Below are positions 54,826-64,000 of a stretch of 64,000 nucleotides of DNA, piece after piece. Origin of the DNA: Lederbergia citrea. GTDB lineage: Bacteria > Bacillota > Bacilli > Bacillales > Bacillaceae_C. The stretch lies in contig NZ_JAGYPH010000006.1 in the NCBI RefSeq assembly GCF_018343525.1, positions 1-64,000 of the forward strand, given 5' to 3'. The translations under genes were made by a program, and so were the position numbers. Positions within the stretch are counted from its first letter, which is position 1, and each line of letters begins with the position of its first letter. The notes beneath the pieces are model-generated. The model was not told the DNA's origin. It searched no databases and was given only the letters and a program-made list of their open reading frames with translations.

Positions 54826-54868
54826 AAAACACATGTGACTTCTGCTGTGACATCGCATGTGTTTTTGC
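54826..54868 (-). terminator. terminator downstream of the excisionase-like gene
   Basis: AAAACACATG and CATGTGTTTT pair around a 20-base loop. Confidence 0.8.
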
Positions 54869-55018
54869 TTATTAACCTCTGAAATAAAGCCGTTAAAAAA
54901 GCCCGGTCCTTTTTTGTCTAGTAGAACTACTCGATAGTAAAACAAAACCATTCCCTTAAAATCCACTCTTTACCGTGTTGACAAATGAATTTAATTTCGC
55001 CTGCCAGCGATTATGTAT

Positions 55019-55309
55019 TTATTTTAGATTTTCAATTTTTTTATACTTACTCATGAATTTTATAACATCCTCACGATCGACGAGCACCTTACCTTCTAAC
55101 TCAATAACTGGTAAGCCAAGTTTTTCCAATTTTTGCAAATGACCAAAAGAAATACCGATAAACTCACAACATTGCTTTTTCGTCATGAACCTTCCCGCTC
55201 CACTTTCTTTTTTAGCAGCTTCAAAAGCTTCTTTGCTTAGTTCATAGAATAGTTCATAATAATTACTCTTAAACTCATCTGAGACCTGTAATGGTATGAT
55301 ACCCTCCAT
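55019..55309 (-). CDS. excisionase-like helix-turn-helix protein
   Basis: 96 residues. Residues 40-90 form a MerR/Xis-type winged helix (FMTKKQCCEFIGISFGHLQK, then LGLPVIELEGKVLVDREDV) as in DNA-binding excisionase-family proteins. The front half is helical and acidic. Divergent from the XRE repressor and located at the integrase end, so it likely directs excision and may be the Cro-like arm of the switch. Confidence 0.75.
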   Translation of the reverse strand: MEGIIPLQVSDEFKSNYYELFYELSKEAFEAAKKESGAGRFMTKKQCCEFIGISFGHLQKLEKLGLPVIELEGKVLVDREDVIKFMSKYKKIENLK

Positions 55310-55327
55310 AAGCTTTGTCCTACCCCC

Positions 55328-55438
55328 TTTTTACTTACTAAGTAAAACATTTACTTACCTAATTATATATTATCCTCATACTACAATCAACACTTTAGTT
55401 AGAAAAACATTTACTTAGTAAAGTTAATGTGTGATAAT
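55328..55438. promoter_or_regulatory. divergent promoter/operator region of the xis-repressor switch
   Basis: The minus-strand promoter for the excisionase-like gene is TTGATT, 17 bases, TATAAT (55362-55390). The plus-strand promoter for the repressor is TTTACT, 17 bases, GATAAT (55410-55438). TTTACTTA(G/C)TAA palindromes lie downstream of the first promoter (55328-55346, and a half-copy at 55350-55362) and over the -35 of the second (55410-55422). Binding of the XRE protein would repress excision and tune its own synthesis. Confidence 0.7.
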
Positions 55439-55474
55439 GATGATAAACAAACGTATAAGGTGAGGTAACTTTTA

Positions 55475-55990
55475 ATGGATGCTAAAGAATTCGGAGCCAA
55501 ACTCAAAGAGATTCGGAAAGAGAAAAAAATAACTTTACTAGACTTAAAAGCACGAACTGGTTACTCAGATTCATATTTATCTCAAATCGAGAACGGTTAT
55601 AAAGGTTTACCTAAACCTGCATTATTAAGAACGCTTGCTGTAGGGTTAGACATTTCGCATATTTATCTAATGAATTTAGCCGGCTACTCTGATTCTTATG
55701 TAGATGTTGAGAATGGTCTAATTAAACATGAAGGTAATGATCGGGTTAAAGATGAAAAATTCCTAAACAAAACGAGAAATATAGATGTAAACCTTCCATG
55801 TACTGAGGAAATGAAAGTAGAAAACGGAGAGCAAGCTATTAGAGAATTATCAGATGACGAATTAAGAAGAAGATTATTTGACCTTCATGATCTTCTTAAT
55901 ATGAAGATTGACTTATACTATAAGAATGCATCTCTAACAGATGAAAAACGCAAAAAAATTAGAACTATACTTGAATTAATTTTTGAATAA
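55475..55990 (+). CDS. XRE-family transcriptional repressor
   Basis: 171 residues. The helix-turn-helix at residues 6-65 (FGAKLKEIRKEKKITLLDLK, YSDSYLSQIENG) is of the Cro/CI type. The C-terminal half is helical and charged and lacks a peptidase fold, so induction is probably not by LexA-like self-cleavage. Preceded by AAGGTGAGG. Lies just before int in the same direction and is the likely lysogeny-type repressor of the element. Confidence 0.88.
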   Translation: MDAKEFGAKLKEIRKEKKITLLDLKARTGYSDSYLSQIENGYKGLPKPALLRTLAVGLDISHIYLMNLAGYSDSYVDVENGLIKHEGNDRVKDEKFLNKTRNIDVNLPCTEEMKVENGEQAIRELSDDELRRRLFDLHDLLNMKIDLYYKNASLTDEKRKKIRTILELIFE

Positions 55991-56005
55991 GTTCTTCCCT
56001 TTCCT

Positions 56006-56026
56006 GTATATAGCCTGCCAGCGTAT
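56006..56026 (+). repeat. 21-bp inverted repeat, right copy
   Basis: Perfect reverse complement of 34461-34481, ending 16 bases before the int ATG. The inner GCCTGCCAGCG also occurs at 54999-55009 just downstream of the xis stop, same orientation. Confidence 0.75.
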
Positions 56027-56042
56027 TGGAAAGGAAACTATT

Positions 56043-57221
56043 ATGGCAAACATTAAAAAGTATACAAAGAAAGACGGTACCACCGCTTATATGTTTAATG
56101 CGTATCTCGGCAAGGATCCTCTCACGGGCAAGAAGAAACGAACCACACGCCGAGGTTTCAAGACAAAAAAAGATGCAAATATTGCGCTATCTAAATTATT
56201 GGTGGAAGTCGATGAACTCGGGCTCCGCCAAAATGATCAGATGACCTTCCAGGAAGTTTTTAAGGAATGGTTTAAGCAACATCGTAGAGAAGTAAAGCCA
56301 ACAACGGTATATGCAATCGAGAGTAAATTCAGCCGCAGGATCCTCCCGGTCTTCGGTCCTTACAAAATGAAAGACATATCCCCCTCGCATTGTCAAAAAG
56401 CTATCAACGCTTGGGCCCAGGAGCTTAAATCCTTCAATGATTATAAGATACAAGCAAACCTGGTTTTCCGATATGCCATGAAAATGGACATTATTAAGCG
56501 CAATCCGATGGATTATGTCACGTTGCCGAAACTAAAACATGAGATGGAATATAATGCGGAGCTGGAAGAAAAGAAGCATTACTACACACGTGAAGAGCTC
56601 AGGAGATTTTTAGAGACGATTCAGGAGGATGACATGGCTTATACCATGTTTCGGCTACTCGCCTTCACAGGAGCACGCAAGGGGGAACTGTATGCCCTGC
56701 ATTGGTCGGACGTGGACTTCCACCATAAGTCGATCAGCTTGAAAAAGACATTGATTCACACGAACGACAAAAAGCAGCTTCAGACATCGAAAACAAAGGC
56801 CTCCCGGCGTGTGGTTAGCGTGGACGATGAAACTCTGGCAATATTAAAGAAATGGCGTAGCAAGCAAATACAGCGCTATCTGACGTTAAAACTTGCCGCT
56901 CCTTTTCAATCTGATGATAAGCAGCCCATCTTTACTGTCTATAATCAGTTAAAACATGCAATGGATTATTGTCGACTGGCTTACTTAAATGAAAAGCTGA
57001 AGCGGATTTATCAAAAGAACCCTGAGCTGCCACAGATAAATGTTCACGCCTTCCGACATACACATGCCAGTTTGTTGTTTGCAGCCGGGGCTTCTATCAA
57101 AGATGTACAATCCCGACTCGGCCACACCGATATTAAATCCACGATGGATATTTACACTCATGTGACCGATGAAGCGAAGGAGAAAACAGCCGAGATGTTC
57201 CAGAAGTACATGGCATTTTAG
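56043..57221 (+). CDS. int: tyrosine recombinase (integrase), Tn916-Int-like
   Basis: 392 residues. An N-terminal arm-binding domain (1-55, with DGTTAYMFNAYLGKDPLTGK), a core-binding SAM-like domain (65-160) and the catalytic domain (185-390) with Arg212 (TGARKGE), His335-x-x-Arg338 (HAFRHT), His361 (LGHTD) and nucleophile Tyr371 (IYTHV). AAAGGAAA precedes the ATG at 56043. The longer frame from 55983 overlaps the repressor gene end and is rejected. It ends 129 bases from the right attachment site. Confidence 0.95.
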   Translation: MANIKKYTKKDGTTAYMFNAYLGKDPLTGKKKRTTRRGFKTKKDANIALSKLLVEVDELGLRQNDQMTFQEVFKEWFKQHRREVKPTTVYAIESKFSRRILPVFGPYKMKDISPSHCQKAINAWAQELKSFNDYKIQANLVFRYAMKMDIIKRNPMDYVTLPKLKHEMEYNAELEEKKHYYTREELRRFLETIQEDDMAYTMFRLLAFTGARKGELYALHWSDVDFHHKSISLKKTLIHTNDKKQLQTSKTKASRRVVSVDDETLAILKKWRSKQIQRYLTLKLAAPFQSDDKQPIFTVYNQLKHAMDYCRLAYLNEKLKRIYQKNPELPQINVHAFRHTHASLLFAAGASIKDVQSRLGHTDIKSTMDIYTHVTDEAKEKTAEMFQKYMAF

Positions 57222-57226
57222 CTCGG

Positions 57227-57246
57227 GGTATTCAAGGGGTATTCAA
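57227..57246 (+). repeat. right arm-type integrase sites (two GGTATTCAA repeats)
   Basis: GGTATTCAA at 57227 and 57238, 11 bases apart, same orientation as the three at the left end. Confidence 0.8.
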
Positions 57247-57265
57247 TTCCAAATTTGGACATGAA

Positions 57266-57298
57266 AAAGCCCTCTCTGCTTTATAAGAGCAAAGAGGG
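57266..57298 (-). terminator. terminator of rplM-rpsI
   Basis: Minus strand GCCCTCTTTGCTC and AAGCAGAGAGGGC pair with one or two mismatches, followed by T5. It lies inside element-derived DNA, so the element supplies its host gene with a new terminator. Confidence 0.85.
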
Positions 57299-57322
57299 CA
57301 AACCCTTGGTATATAAGGTTTA

Positions 57323-57715
57323 TTAACGTTTTGAGAACTGAGGAGCTCTACGTGCGCCTTTAAGACCGTATTTTTTACGTTCTTTCATGCGTGGGTCACG
57401 AGTTAATAGTCCTGCACGTTTAAGTGTTCCGCGGTATTCAGGATCCGCTTCTAGCAACGCACGAGAGATTCCGTGACGGATAGCTCCTGCTTGTCCTGTG
57501 TAGCCGCCGCCTTTAACAGAAACTAATACATTGTAGTTACCTACTGTTTCAGTTGCTGCAAGTGGCTGTTTGATAACTTCGCGTAATGCTGCGAATGGAA
57601 TATAGTCTTCTACTTCACGATCGTTAATGATGATACGGCCTTCGCCTGGTACTAAACGTACGCGGGCAACAGAGCTTTTACGGCGACCTGTACCATAGTA
57701 TTGAACTTGTGCCAA
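57323..57715 (-). CDS. rpsI: 30S ribosomal protein S9
   Basis: 130 residues, complete, ending [11 protein letters not shown], the tail that contacts P-site tRNA. TTG start seven bases after GGAGGG. The final codons come from the inserted element, which carries a copy of the tail, so the gene remains intact. Co-transcribed with rplM. Confidence 0.97.
   Translation of the reverse strand: MAQVQYYGTGRRKSSVARVRLVPGEGRIIINDREVEDYIPFAALREVIKQPLAATETVGNYNVLVSVKGGGYTGQAGAIRHGISRALLEADPEYRGTLKRAGLLTRDPRMKERKKYGLKGARRAPQFSKR
57350..57388. repeat. right attachment site (39-bp direct repeat in rpsI)
   Basis: Identical to 34285-34323. Downstream of it (57323-57349) the rpsI end differs from the displaced tail at several positions, as expected if it came from the element. 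Confidence 0.9.
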
Positions 57716-57734
57716 TATAATGCCCTCCCTTTAA

Positions 57735-58172
57735 TTATCCGCGAAGCTCGTATACTTCCGGTTTTTGTGCTTGATGTGGATGTTCTGCTCCAGCATAAAC
57801 GTGAAGCTTTTTGAACATTTGACGTCCTAAAGAACCTTTAGGAAGCATGCCTTTGATTGCAAGCTCAAGCATTTTTGTTGGATATTTCGTACGCATTTCT
57901 AGAGCAGTTCTTGTTTTAATTCCGCCTGCGAATCCTGTGTGGCGATAGTAAATTTTATCAGTTAATTTCTTACCAGTTAATTCGATTTTCTCAGCATTAA
58001 TCAAAATCACGTGATCGCCTGTGTCAACATGCGGTGTGAAAGTTGGTTTGTGTTTACCGCGCAAAATGGAAGCTACTTCAGTTGCAAGACGGCCAAGTGT
58101 TTTACCTTCAGCGTCTACAACGAACCATTTACGGTCGATTTCGCTGGCTTTAGCCATATACGTAGTGCGCAT
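57735..58172 (-). CDS. rplM: 50S ribosomal protein L13
   Basis: 145 residues, an early-assembly 23S-binding protein. Typical N-terminus [20 protein letters not shown] and the [12 protein letters not shown]-like loop seen here as [19 protein letters not shown] lies eight bases before the ATG. First gene of the rplM-rpsI operon. Confidence 0.98.
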   Translation of the reverse strand: MRTTYMAKASEIDRKWFVVDAEGKTLGRLATEVASILRGKHKPTFTPHVDTGDHVILINAEKIELTGKKLTDKIYYRHTGFAGGIKTRTALEMRTKYPTKMLELAIKGMLPKGSLGRQMFKKLHVYAGAEHPHQAQKPEVYELRG

Positions 58173-58189
58173 TTGTTACCCTCCCAAAA

Positions 58190-58266
58190 ATTTAAAAATT
58201 CAAGTTCGTATTTATTTTGATCACAATAAGTTTCCGGGGCTTATCGTGGGATTAAAAACAATACCA
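58190..58266 (-). ncRNA. L13 leader-type 5' UTR of rplM
   Basis: Between the promoter and rplM the minus strand has a short structured leader containing CCCACGATAAGCCCCGGAAA, like the Firmicutes L13 leader through which L13 is thought to control its own operon. Assigned from position and resemblance, not by a covariance search. Confidence 0.55.
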
Positions 58267-58272
58267 TAGGAT

Positions 58273-58301
58273 ATCTTATCGTTTTTTGCAAGTAAAGTCA
58301 A
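58273..58301 (-). promoter_or_regulatory. rplM-rpsI promoter
   Basis: TTGACT and TAAGAT with a 17-base spacer ahead of the leader. Confidence 0.65.
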
Positions 58302-58336
58302 GAAAATTTTTATACACCAGGTGAAGTTGTTTAGCT

Positions 58337-59077
58337 TTATTTATAATACACTTCCCATAAGTATAGCCCTTTCGCAGCGGCGGTTTTGCCTGCACGCTTT
58401 CGGTCGTGGGCCGCTAGGATTTCTGGTATGTCACCAGGTTTAATTTTACCCGATCCTACTTTTAGCAACGTCCCGACAATAATTCTGACCATATTATATA
58501 AAAAGCCAGTTCCCGTGAAGGTGAAGATGATTTCATCTCCTACCACTTCAATATCGATGACGGAGATGGTCCTGACTCTATTCTCTTTCGTCGTTTTTGC
58601 GGAGCAAAAGCTCGTGAAATCGAGCGTACCGACCAAATATCCTGCGGCTTCCCTCATCTGATGAACATCCAACTTATATGGATAATAAGAAGTATAATGA
58701 TGCCTGAAAGGATCTCTTATCTTACCGGTGTATAAAAAATACTTATACGTCTTCCCGACTACATCGTAACGTGCATGGAAGCCGGGATCTGCCTTTTCAA
58801 CCTCTAAAAGGGATAGGTCATACGGCAGCAAGCCATTCACTGCGTTAACCCATCTTTCTGATGGCAGTAGAAGTGGCGAGTCAAAATGAAATACTTGTCC
58901 ACGTGCATGAACACCTGCGTCTGTACGGCCTGAGCTTGTGACTTTAACAAGTGTCCCCTTGTGCATTTTCTTCAATGCCTTCTCAAGTTCTTCTTGGACC
59001 GTTCTGCCATTAGGCTGAATTTGGAATCCGGAATACCTGGATCCATCATAAGCAATCTTCGCTTTGTAACGCTGCAT
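58337..59077 (-). CDS. truA: tRNA pseudouridine(38-40) synthase TruA
   Basis: 246 residues. Modifies U38-U40 of the anticodon arm. The catalytic aspartate is in SSGRTDAGVHARGQV near residue 53. The conserved FLYNMVRIIVG helix lies in the C-terminal half. ATG follows AAGGATTG. It is 17 bases after ecfT in the usual ecfA1-ecfA2-ecfT-truA order. Confidence 0.97.
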   Translation of the reverse strand: MQRYKAKIAYDGSRYSGFQIQPNGRTVQEELEKALKKMHKGTLVKVTSSGRTDAGVHARGQVFHFDSPLLLPSERWVNAVNGLLPYDLSLLEVEKADPGFHARYDVVGKTYKYFLYTGKIRDPFRHHYTSYYPYKLDVHQMREAAGYLVGTLDFTSFCSAKTTKENRVRTISVIDIEVVGDEIIFTFTGTGFLYNMVRIIVGTLLKVGSGKIKPGDIPEILAAHDRKRAGKTAAAKGLYLWEVYYK

Positions 59078-59094
59078 GTTTCTTCAATCCTTAT

Positions 59095-59892
59095 TTAAGA
59101 TCTGAAAATAATCAGCAGAACTGCTAATAAAATCAACGCTCCTGCTACCGCTGTATCACGAGGCTCCCACATCAGCAGACGGTATTTCGTCCGCCCCTCG
59201 CCCCCGCGATACCCTCTCGCTTCCATGGCTGTCGCAAGCTCTTCAGCCCGCTTAAAGGAACTAACAAATAATGGAATGAGCAAAGGGACGATAGCTTTAA
59301 TTCTTTCCTTAATCGGTCCACTCGTAAACTCTACACCTCTTGCCATTTGGGCTTTCATAATTTTATCCGTTTCGTCCATTAATGTAGGGATGAAGCGGAG
59401 TGAGATCGACATCATCAACGCTAATTCATGTACCGGAAATTTGACCTTATTTAAAGGCTTCATGATGCTTTCCAGGCCATCTGTTAACGTTATCGGCGTA
59501 GTCGTTAGCGTCAAGAGCGACGTAACAAAAACGAGCAGCACAAAACGCATCGAAATAAAAATCCCTTGTCGCAGCCCTTCCTCATGGATGTCAATAAAAC
59601 TTAAAGAGTAAATGACCTCTCCCTCTTTATTAAAAAATAGCTGAAGGAAAAAGGTGAATATGACAAGATATAATACGGGTTTCAACCCATTAATTAAAAA
59701 CTTAATATTCAGCTTCGATAATAGAATAATAAAAGCGACGAATAATAGAAGTAGTCCGTAAGTATAAGTGTTATTTGCTAGGAAAACGATACAAATAAAG
59801 CCGAATACAAACAATAATTTAGAGCGCGGATCAAGACGATGAAGGATAGACGTCCCAGGGATATAGCGTCCAAAAATCATTTTCTCCATCAT
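59095..59892 (-). CDS. ecfT: ECF transporter T component
   Basis: 265 residues, the shared membrane coupling subunit of energy-coupling-factor vitamin importers. About five to six hydrophobic segments and the two ATPase-coupling motifs with ALA-type short helices (AMEARGYRGG near residue 226 is the diagnostic A-R-G). Start ATG overlaps the ecfA2 stop (ATGA). Confidence 0.93.
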   Translation of the reverse strand: MMEKMIFGRYIPGTSILHRLDPRSKLLFVFGFICIVFLANNTYTYGLLLLFVAFIILLSKLNIKFLINGLKPVLYLVIFTFFLQLFFNKEGEVIYSLSFIDIHEEGLRQGIFISMRFVLLVFVTSLLTLTTTPITLTDGLESIMKPLNKVKFPVHELALMMSISLRFIPTLMDETDKIMKAQMARGVEFTSGPIKERIKAIVPLLIPLFVSSFKRAEELATAMEARGYRGGEGRTKYRLLMWEPRDTAVAGALILLAVLLIIFRS

Positions 59893-60758
59893 AGCGGTTC
59901 ACCCCGCTTCTGCAATTCTATTAAAGCCTCCGATAATTCTTCTATCGTTAAGCAAGTCTTACCTATTTTCTTGTTCATTTTTCTCTCTAGCATATATTGA
60001 AATTTAACAACCTCTGGTACATCAAGGCCCAATTCAAGAAGTTCCTCAGGATTAGAAAAGATCGTCCTCGGATCGGCTGTTTTTTTCACGTGTCCACGAT
60101 GCATGATCACAATTTCATCAGCATAGTTGGCTGCGTCTTCCATGCTATGCGTTACGAGGATTGTAGATAATCCTTTTTGTTTATGAAGTCGATAGAACAT
60201 CTCCATAATTTCCGTTCGGCCTCTCGGGTCTAAACCAGCGGTAGGCTCATCCAACACAAGGACTTCAGGCTCCATAGCAAGTACGCCTGCTATAGCAACA
60301 CGGCGCATTTGTCCACCAGATAAATCAAAGGGGGATTTTTGCAATACCTCTTCTGGCAACCCGACATCTGCAATTAACTGTCTTGCCCGTTTCTTTGCTT
60401 CTTCTTCGGAAACACCAAAATTCATCGGCCCAAAGCAAATATCCTTCTCTACGGTTTCATCAAAAAGCTGATGTTCCGGGAATTGAAAAACAATCCCTAC
60501 TTTCTGGCGAATCGGACGGAGGTTCTTTTCTTTTTTCCCTGCATCAATGATCCGGTCACCAATCACAACCTGACCTTTTGTCGGCTTTAAAAGGGCATTC
60601 AGGTGTTGAAGGATCGTTGACTTTCCGGATCCAGTATGACCAATTAACGCCATAAATACTCCATGTGGAATCGACAAATTGACATTCTGAATAGCAAGTC
60701 GTTCAAATGGGGTATTGGCCTGATACTTGTATTCTACTTGCTGAAGTGCAATGTCCAT
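59889..60758 (-). CDS. ecfA2: ECF transporter ATP-binding subunit A2
   Basis: 289 residues. Walker [11 protein letters not shown]-loop FQFPEHQLF, signature LSGGQMRRV, Walker [14 protein letters not shown] and the switch THSMED. The EHQLF groove motif marks the A2 (CbiO2) subunit. It overlaps ecfA1 by 25 bases. Confidence 0.95.
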   Translation of the reverse strand: MDIALQQVEYKYQANTPFERLAIQNVNLSIPHGVFMALIGHTGSGKSTILQHLNALLKPTKGQVVIGDRIIDAGKKEKNLRPIRQKVGIVFQFPEHQLFDETVEKDICFGPMNFGVSEEEAKKRARQLIADVGLPEEVLQKSPFDLSGGQMRRVAIAGVLAMEPEVLVLDEPTAGLDPRGRTEIMEMFYRLHKQKGLSTILVTHSMEDAANYADEIVIMHRGHVKKTADPRTIFSNPEELLELGLDVPEVVKFQYMLERKMNKKIGKTCLTIEELSEALIELQKRGEPL

Positions 60759-61576
60759 AGCTCATTCACCAACTCTTCATCTGTCAAATAACTCTTCGGG
60801 ACATCTAAACCTTTTTCTCGTAATGCGTTTGCCATTTTAATTGGAAAGGGGATATCGAGCCCAAGTTTAATCAGTTCTTCTTCAAGTTGAAAAATATCAT
60901 CAGGGTTACCTTCTGTATATACTTCGCCCTTATTCATAACCACAATTCGATCCGCTTTTGCCGCTTCCTCTAGGTCATGTGTAATAGAAATAACGGTTAG
61001 CCCTTGTTCATCCTTCAACTCTCTGACAGTTCTCAAAACCTCTTCACGTCCCAAAGGATCGAGCATAGATGTAGCTTCATCAAGAATAATCACTTTCGGC
61101 CTTAATGCAATCACACCGGCAATGGCTACTCGCTGTTTCTGGCCTCCTGAAAGATGGTGTGGCTCTTGGTCAAGAAAATCAGCCATTTTTACTCGTTCCA
61201 GTGCATTTTTTACCCGCGTTTTCATTTCATCATGCGGGACTCCGTTGTTCTCTAGCCCAAAAGCCACATCATCTTGAACCGTCGCTCCAACAAATTGGTT
61301 ATCAGGACTTTGAAATACCATTCCCACCAATCTACGAATATCCCAGACCGTTTCCTCTGATAAAGTTTCATCCTCAACAATGACGGCTCCGCTCTCGGGG
61401 AATTGCAGACCATTTAATATTTTTGCCAGCGTAGATTTACCGGATCCATTATGACCTACTACGGCAAGCCATTCTCCTTTAGCAATAGAAAATGAAACAT
61501 CTTTCAAAGCATACGATTCTTGTCCGTCATATTTAAAGGAGATATTATTAATCGAGATTACAGGGGTAGCCACCAT
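60734..61576 (-). CDS. ecfA1: ECF transporter ATP-binding subunit A1
   Basis: 280 residues. Walker [11 protein letters not shown]-loop [10 protein letters not shown], signature LSGGQKQRV, Walker [14 protein letters not shown]. The PDNQ groove motif marks the A1 subunit. GGAGAAAAAAG precedes the ATG. First gene of the ecf-truA group after a 275-base gap from rplQ. Confidence 0.95.
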   Translation of the reverse strand: MVATPVISINNISFKYDGQESYALKDVSFSIAKGEWLAVVGHNGSGKSTLAKILNGLQFPESGAVIVEDETLSEETVWDIRRLVGMVFQSPDNQFVGATVQDDVAFGLENNGVPHDEMKTRVKNALERVKMADFLDQEPHHLSGGQKQRVAIAGVIALRPKVIILDEATSMLDPLGREEVLRTVRELKDEQGLTVISITHDLEEAAKADRIVVMNKGEVYTEGNPDDIFQLEEELIKLGLDIPFPIKMANALREKGLDVPKSYLTDEELVNELWTLHFSK

Positions 61577-61650
61577 CTTTTTTCTCCTCTCCGCTCAGCT
61601 GTGCTCAACAATTCTTACTATTTTTGAAAAAGTCTATAAATAGAAAAAAA

Positions 61651-61735
61651 GCCTGCGCCTCAATCCAAGAAACCGGCTATCCAGTTTCAGATCCATAAAT
61701 GGATCTTCTCAGAGTTGAGGGAGGAGGCGCATCGA
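61651..61735. other. multi-branched palindromic element between rplQ and ecfA1
   Basis: An outer stem TGCGCCTC/GAGGCGCA (61654-61661 with 61724-61731) encloses two inner hairpins, GAAAC/GTTTC (61669-61688) and GATCCA/TGGATC (61690-61705). On the minus strand a T7 run follows the outer stem. It could be a dispersed palindromic repeat or a regulatory leader of ecfA1. Confidence 0.5.
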
Positions 61736-61804
61736 GCTAGACAGGATCACCAACTTACATAGTGCCTATCGTAACGCTCTTTATAAGCTTTGTAATCGTT
61801 TGGT

Positions 61805-61840
61805 TTTTAAAAAAGGGCAAAGCAATTGCCCTGCCCTTTG
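61805..61840 (-). terminator. terminator after rplQ
   Basis: AAAGGGCA and TGCCCTTT with a 12-base loop, then T6 on the minus strand. Confidence 0.8.
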
Positions 61841-61851
61841 TAGCTTTAACC

Positions 61852-62214
61852 TTATACTAATTCAATAATTACCATTGGTGCACCGTCTCCGCGGCGAGGT
61901 CCAAGTTTCATGATGCGAGTGTAACCGCCTTGGCGCTCAGCATAACGTGGAGCGATATCAGCAAATAGTTTTTGAACTGCGTCTTGGTTTGTTTCAGCAT
62001 TAGCTACTTCATTACGGATAAATGATGAAGCTTGACGGCGTGCATGTAAATCACCGCGTTTTCCAAGAGTGATCATTTTCTCTACAACTGAGCGAAGTTC
62101 TTTTGCGCGTGCTTCAGTTGTCTCAATGCGTTCGCTGATGATAAGATCAGTTGTCAAATCGCGAAGCATGGCTTTACGTTGAGAGCTCGTACGTCCTAGT
62201 TTTCTGTAAGACAT
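61852..62214 (-). CDS. rplQ: 50S ribosomal protein L17
   Basis: 120 residues starting [17 protein letters not shown]. The second of two tandem start codons (ATG 62214) is chosen since AAAGGAGGG lies seven bases before it and gives the B. subtilis length. Follows rpoA. Confidence 0.98.
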   Translation of the reverse strand: MSYRKLGRTSSQRKAMLRDLTTDLIISERIETTEARAKELRSVVEKMITLGKRGDLHARRQASSFIRNEVANAETNQDAVQKLFADIAPRYAERQGGYTRIMKLGPRRGDGAPMVIIELV

Positions 62215-62268
62215 CAAGTTTCCCTCCTTTGTTGATAATATTTATGTGTATTAAATCAGGAGTTTCGG

Positions 62269-63213
62269 TCAGTCGTCTTTACGAAGTCCAAGTCCAAGAT
62301 CATCTAGTTTGGCTTTTACTTCTTCCAAAGATTTTCTTCCCAAGTTTCGAACCTTCATCATGTCCTCTTCTGACTTATTAGCCAGTTCTTGGACAGTATT
62401 GATTCCAGCACGCTTTAGGCAGTTATAAGAACGAACGGAAAGGTCTAGCTCCTCGATCGTCATCTCAAGGACTTTTTCTTTCTGATCTTCTTCTTTTTCA
62501 ACCATAATTTCAGCATGTTGGGCTTCGTCTGTCAGTCCAACAAAAATATTCAAATGCTCAGTTAAGATTTTAGCACCTAAAGAAATAGCTTCTTTCGGGC
62601 CGATACTTCCATCTGTCCATACATCGAGTGAAAGTTTGTCATAGTTTGTCATCTGACCAACACGTGTATTTTCAACTTGATAGTTTACACGTGATACCGG
62701 AGTATAGATCGAATCAATTGGAATCACACCAATTGGTAGATCATCACGCTTGTTTTGGTCAGCGGGCGTGTAGCCACGGCCACGTTTAGCTGACATGCGC
62801 ATACGGAAATTAGCATTTTCCCCAAGAGTTGCAATCTCCAAATCTGGGTTAAGGATTTCCACATCACTGTCATGCATAATATCTGACGCCTTTACTACGC
62901 CTTCACCTTGTACATCGATTTCTAAAGTCTTTTCTTCGTCAGAGTAAACTTTCAAAGCTAGTTTCTTTATGTTAAGGATGATAGAGGTAACATCTTCAAC
63001 GACGCCTTCAATAGTAGAAAATTCATGTTGTACACCTTCGATTTGGATAGATGTAACAGCAGCACCCGGAAGAGATGATAGAAGGATACGACGTAAGGAG
63101 TTACCCAAAGTTGTACCATATCCACGCTCTAGCGGTTCTACAACAAACTTTCCAAATTTGGCATCATCGCTGATCTCAATCGTTTCAATTTTCGGTTTTT
63201 CAATTTCGATCAT
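62269..63213 (-). CDS. rpoA: RNA polymerase alpha subunit
   Basis: 314 residues: assembly domain (1-228, with [20 protein letters not shown]), flexible linker (EEDQKEK) and C-terminal DNA/activator-binding domain ([16 protein letters not shown], then [13 protein letters not shown]). Intact. Confidence 0.99.
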   Translation of the reverse strand: MIEIEKPKIETIEISDDAKFGKFVVEPLERGYGTTLGNSLRRILLSSLPGAAVTSIQIEGVQHEFSTIEGVVEDVTSIILNIKKLALKVYSDEEKTLEIDVQGEGVVKASDIMHDSDVEILNPDLEIATLGENANFRMRMSAKRGRGYTPADQNKRDDLPIGVIPIDSIYTPVSRVNYQVENTRVGQMTNYDKLSLDVWTDGSIGPKEAISLGAKILTEHLNIFVGLTDEAQHAEIMVEKEEDQKEKVLEMTIEELDLSVRSYNCLKRAGINTVQELANKSEEDMMKVRNLGRKSLEEVKAKLDDLGLGLRKDD

Positions 63214-63380
63214 TCAAATATACCCTCCTTCAAAACGTCGAAATCCCGGAGTATATTTCCCGAAATTCCCCATGTTACATTCCCATTTGTGCAACAACTG
63301 GATGAAGAATAATTCTATACGTGCATAAATTCATATAATAACCCATTATAGACAGGTATTTTAAAATTTATACAGAATCA

Positions 63381-63779
<399 letters not shown>

Positions 63780-63795
63780 TTACCTCCTTTACCAA

Positions 63796-64000
<205 letters not shown>

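Larger units (their letters stand above)
34285..57388. mobile_element. integrative element inserted in the rpsI 3' end
   Basis: About 23.1 kb bounded by perfect 39-bp direct repeats within rpsI sequence (34285-34323 and 57350-57388). The right end carries a tyrosine recombinase next to the intact rpsI, with an XRE repressor and excisionase-like gene beyond it. Arm-type repeats GGTATTCAA lie at both ends. Cargo includes PARIS-like defence genes, a CHAT-nuclease operon, a serine recombinase, a plasmid-like iteron array and a string of small resistance-type genes. No conjugation or virion genes were seen, so it is a genomic island or integrated plasmid rather than an ICE or prophage. Confidence 0.9.

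Noticed and set aside
34285-57388. Calling the element a prophage or conjugative ICE
   Set aside because: No capsid, tail, terminase, lysis, relaxase or type IV secretion genes were found in the interval.

Overview
The window is a chromosomal segment of a spore-forming member of the Bacillaceae. The evidence is a Bacillus-type 16S rRNA gene, the sporulation genes pdaB, kbaA, gerD, salA and cwlD in their usual cluster order, and the ribosomal block rpsM-rpsK-rpoA-rplQ-ecfA1-ecfA2-ecfT-truA-rplM-rpsI. In Bacillus subtilis rpsI is followed almost directly by ybaK and cwlD. Here rpsI (57.3 kb) and ybaK (6.9 kb) are separated by about 50 kb of accessory DNA, so the rpsI 3' end has been an insertion hotspot. 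I cannot name the species from sequence alone.

Layout from left to right: 0-2 kb holds a complete 16S gene (minus strand) with two well-formed rRNA promoters. 2-7 kb holds the sporulation/germination cluster pdaB, kbaA, gerD, salA, cwlD and ybaK. 7-20 kb holds metabolic and stress genes: an ASCH protein; pflBA (anaerobic pyruvate formate-lyase) behind two Rex-like operators; the trehalose operon treP-treA-treR with TreR boxes inside the promoter; an EamA transporter; and two diverged UV-damage endonucleases in tandem. 18.8-23.7 kb holds three paralogous VWA lipoproteins. 23.8-34.1 kb holds an MFS transporter and a surface-polysaccharide cluster (acyltransferase, two paralogous glycosyltransferases, a DUF4855-like protein, epimerase, oxidoreductase, aminotransferase, nucleotide-sugar dehydrogenase), reminiscent of spore-surface sugar loci such as ytcABC.

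34.3-57.4 kb is an integrative element in the 3' end of rpsI. It is bounded by a 39-bp perfect direct repeat. It carries a tyrosine recombinase beside the right end, an excisionase-like gene and a divergent XRE repressor, and GGTATTCAA arm-type sites at both ends (three left, two right). A perfect 21-bp inverted repeat lies beside the left arm sites and in front of int. Displaced rpsI tails lie at 34.3 kb (well preserved) and at 22.2 kb (decayed), which suggests repeated insertion at this site.

The element carries anti-phage candidates: a PARIS-like AAA ATPase/TOPRIM-DUF4435 pair, and an operon of a coiled-coil CHAT protease, a PD-(D/E)xK nuclease and, possibly, a membrane protein. It also carries a serine recombinase and a strange 3.5-kb, essentially non-coding structure with 0.4-kb inverted arms full of GGAACA/TGTTCC motifs around a GC-rich repetitive core. 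A plasmid-like origin follows (six 19-bp iterons at about 32-bp spacing plus two DnaA boxes). Next comes a co-oriented array of seven small resistance/housecleaning genes (GNAT, deoxyribosyltransferase-like, DinB, HIT, Nudix, GNAT, APH) separated by related hairpin-forming spacers, resembling an integrase-less cassette array. The CHAT-nuclease operon and the cassette-like array are the best candidates for something undescribed.
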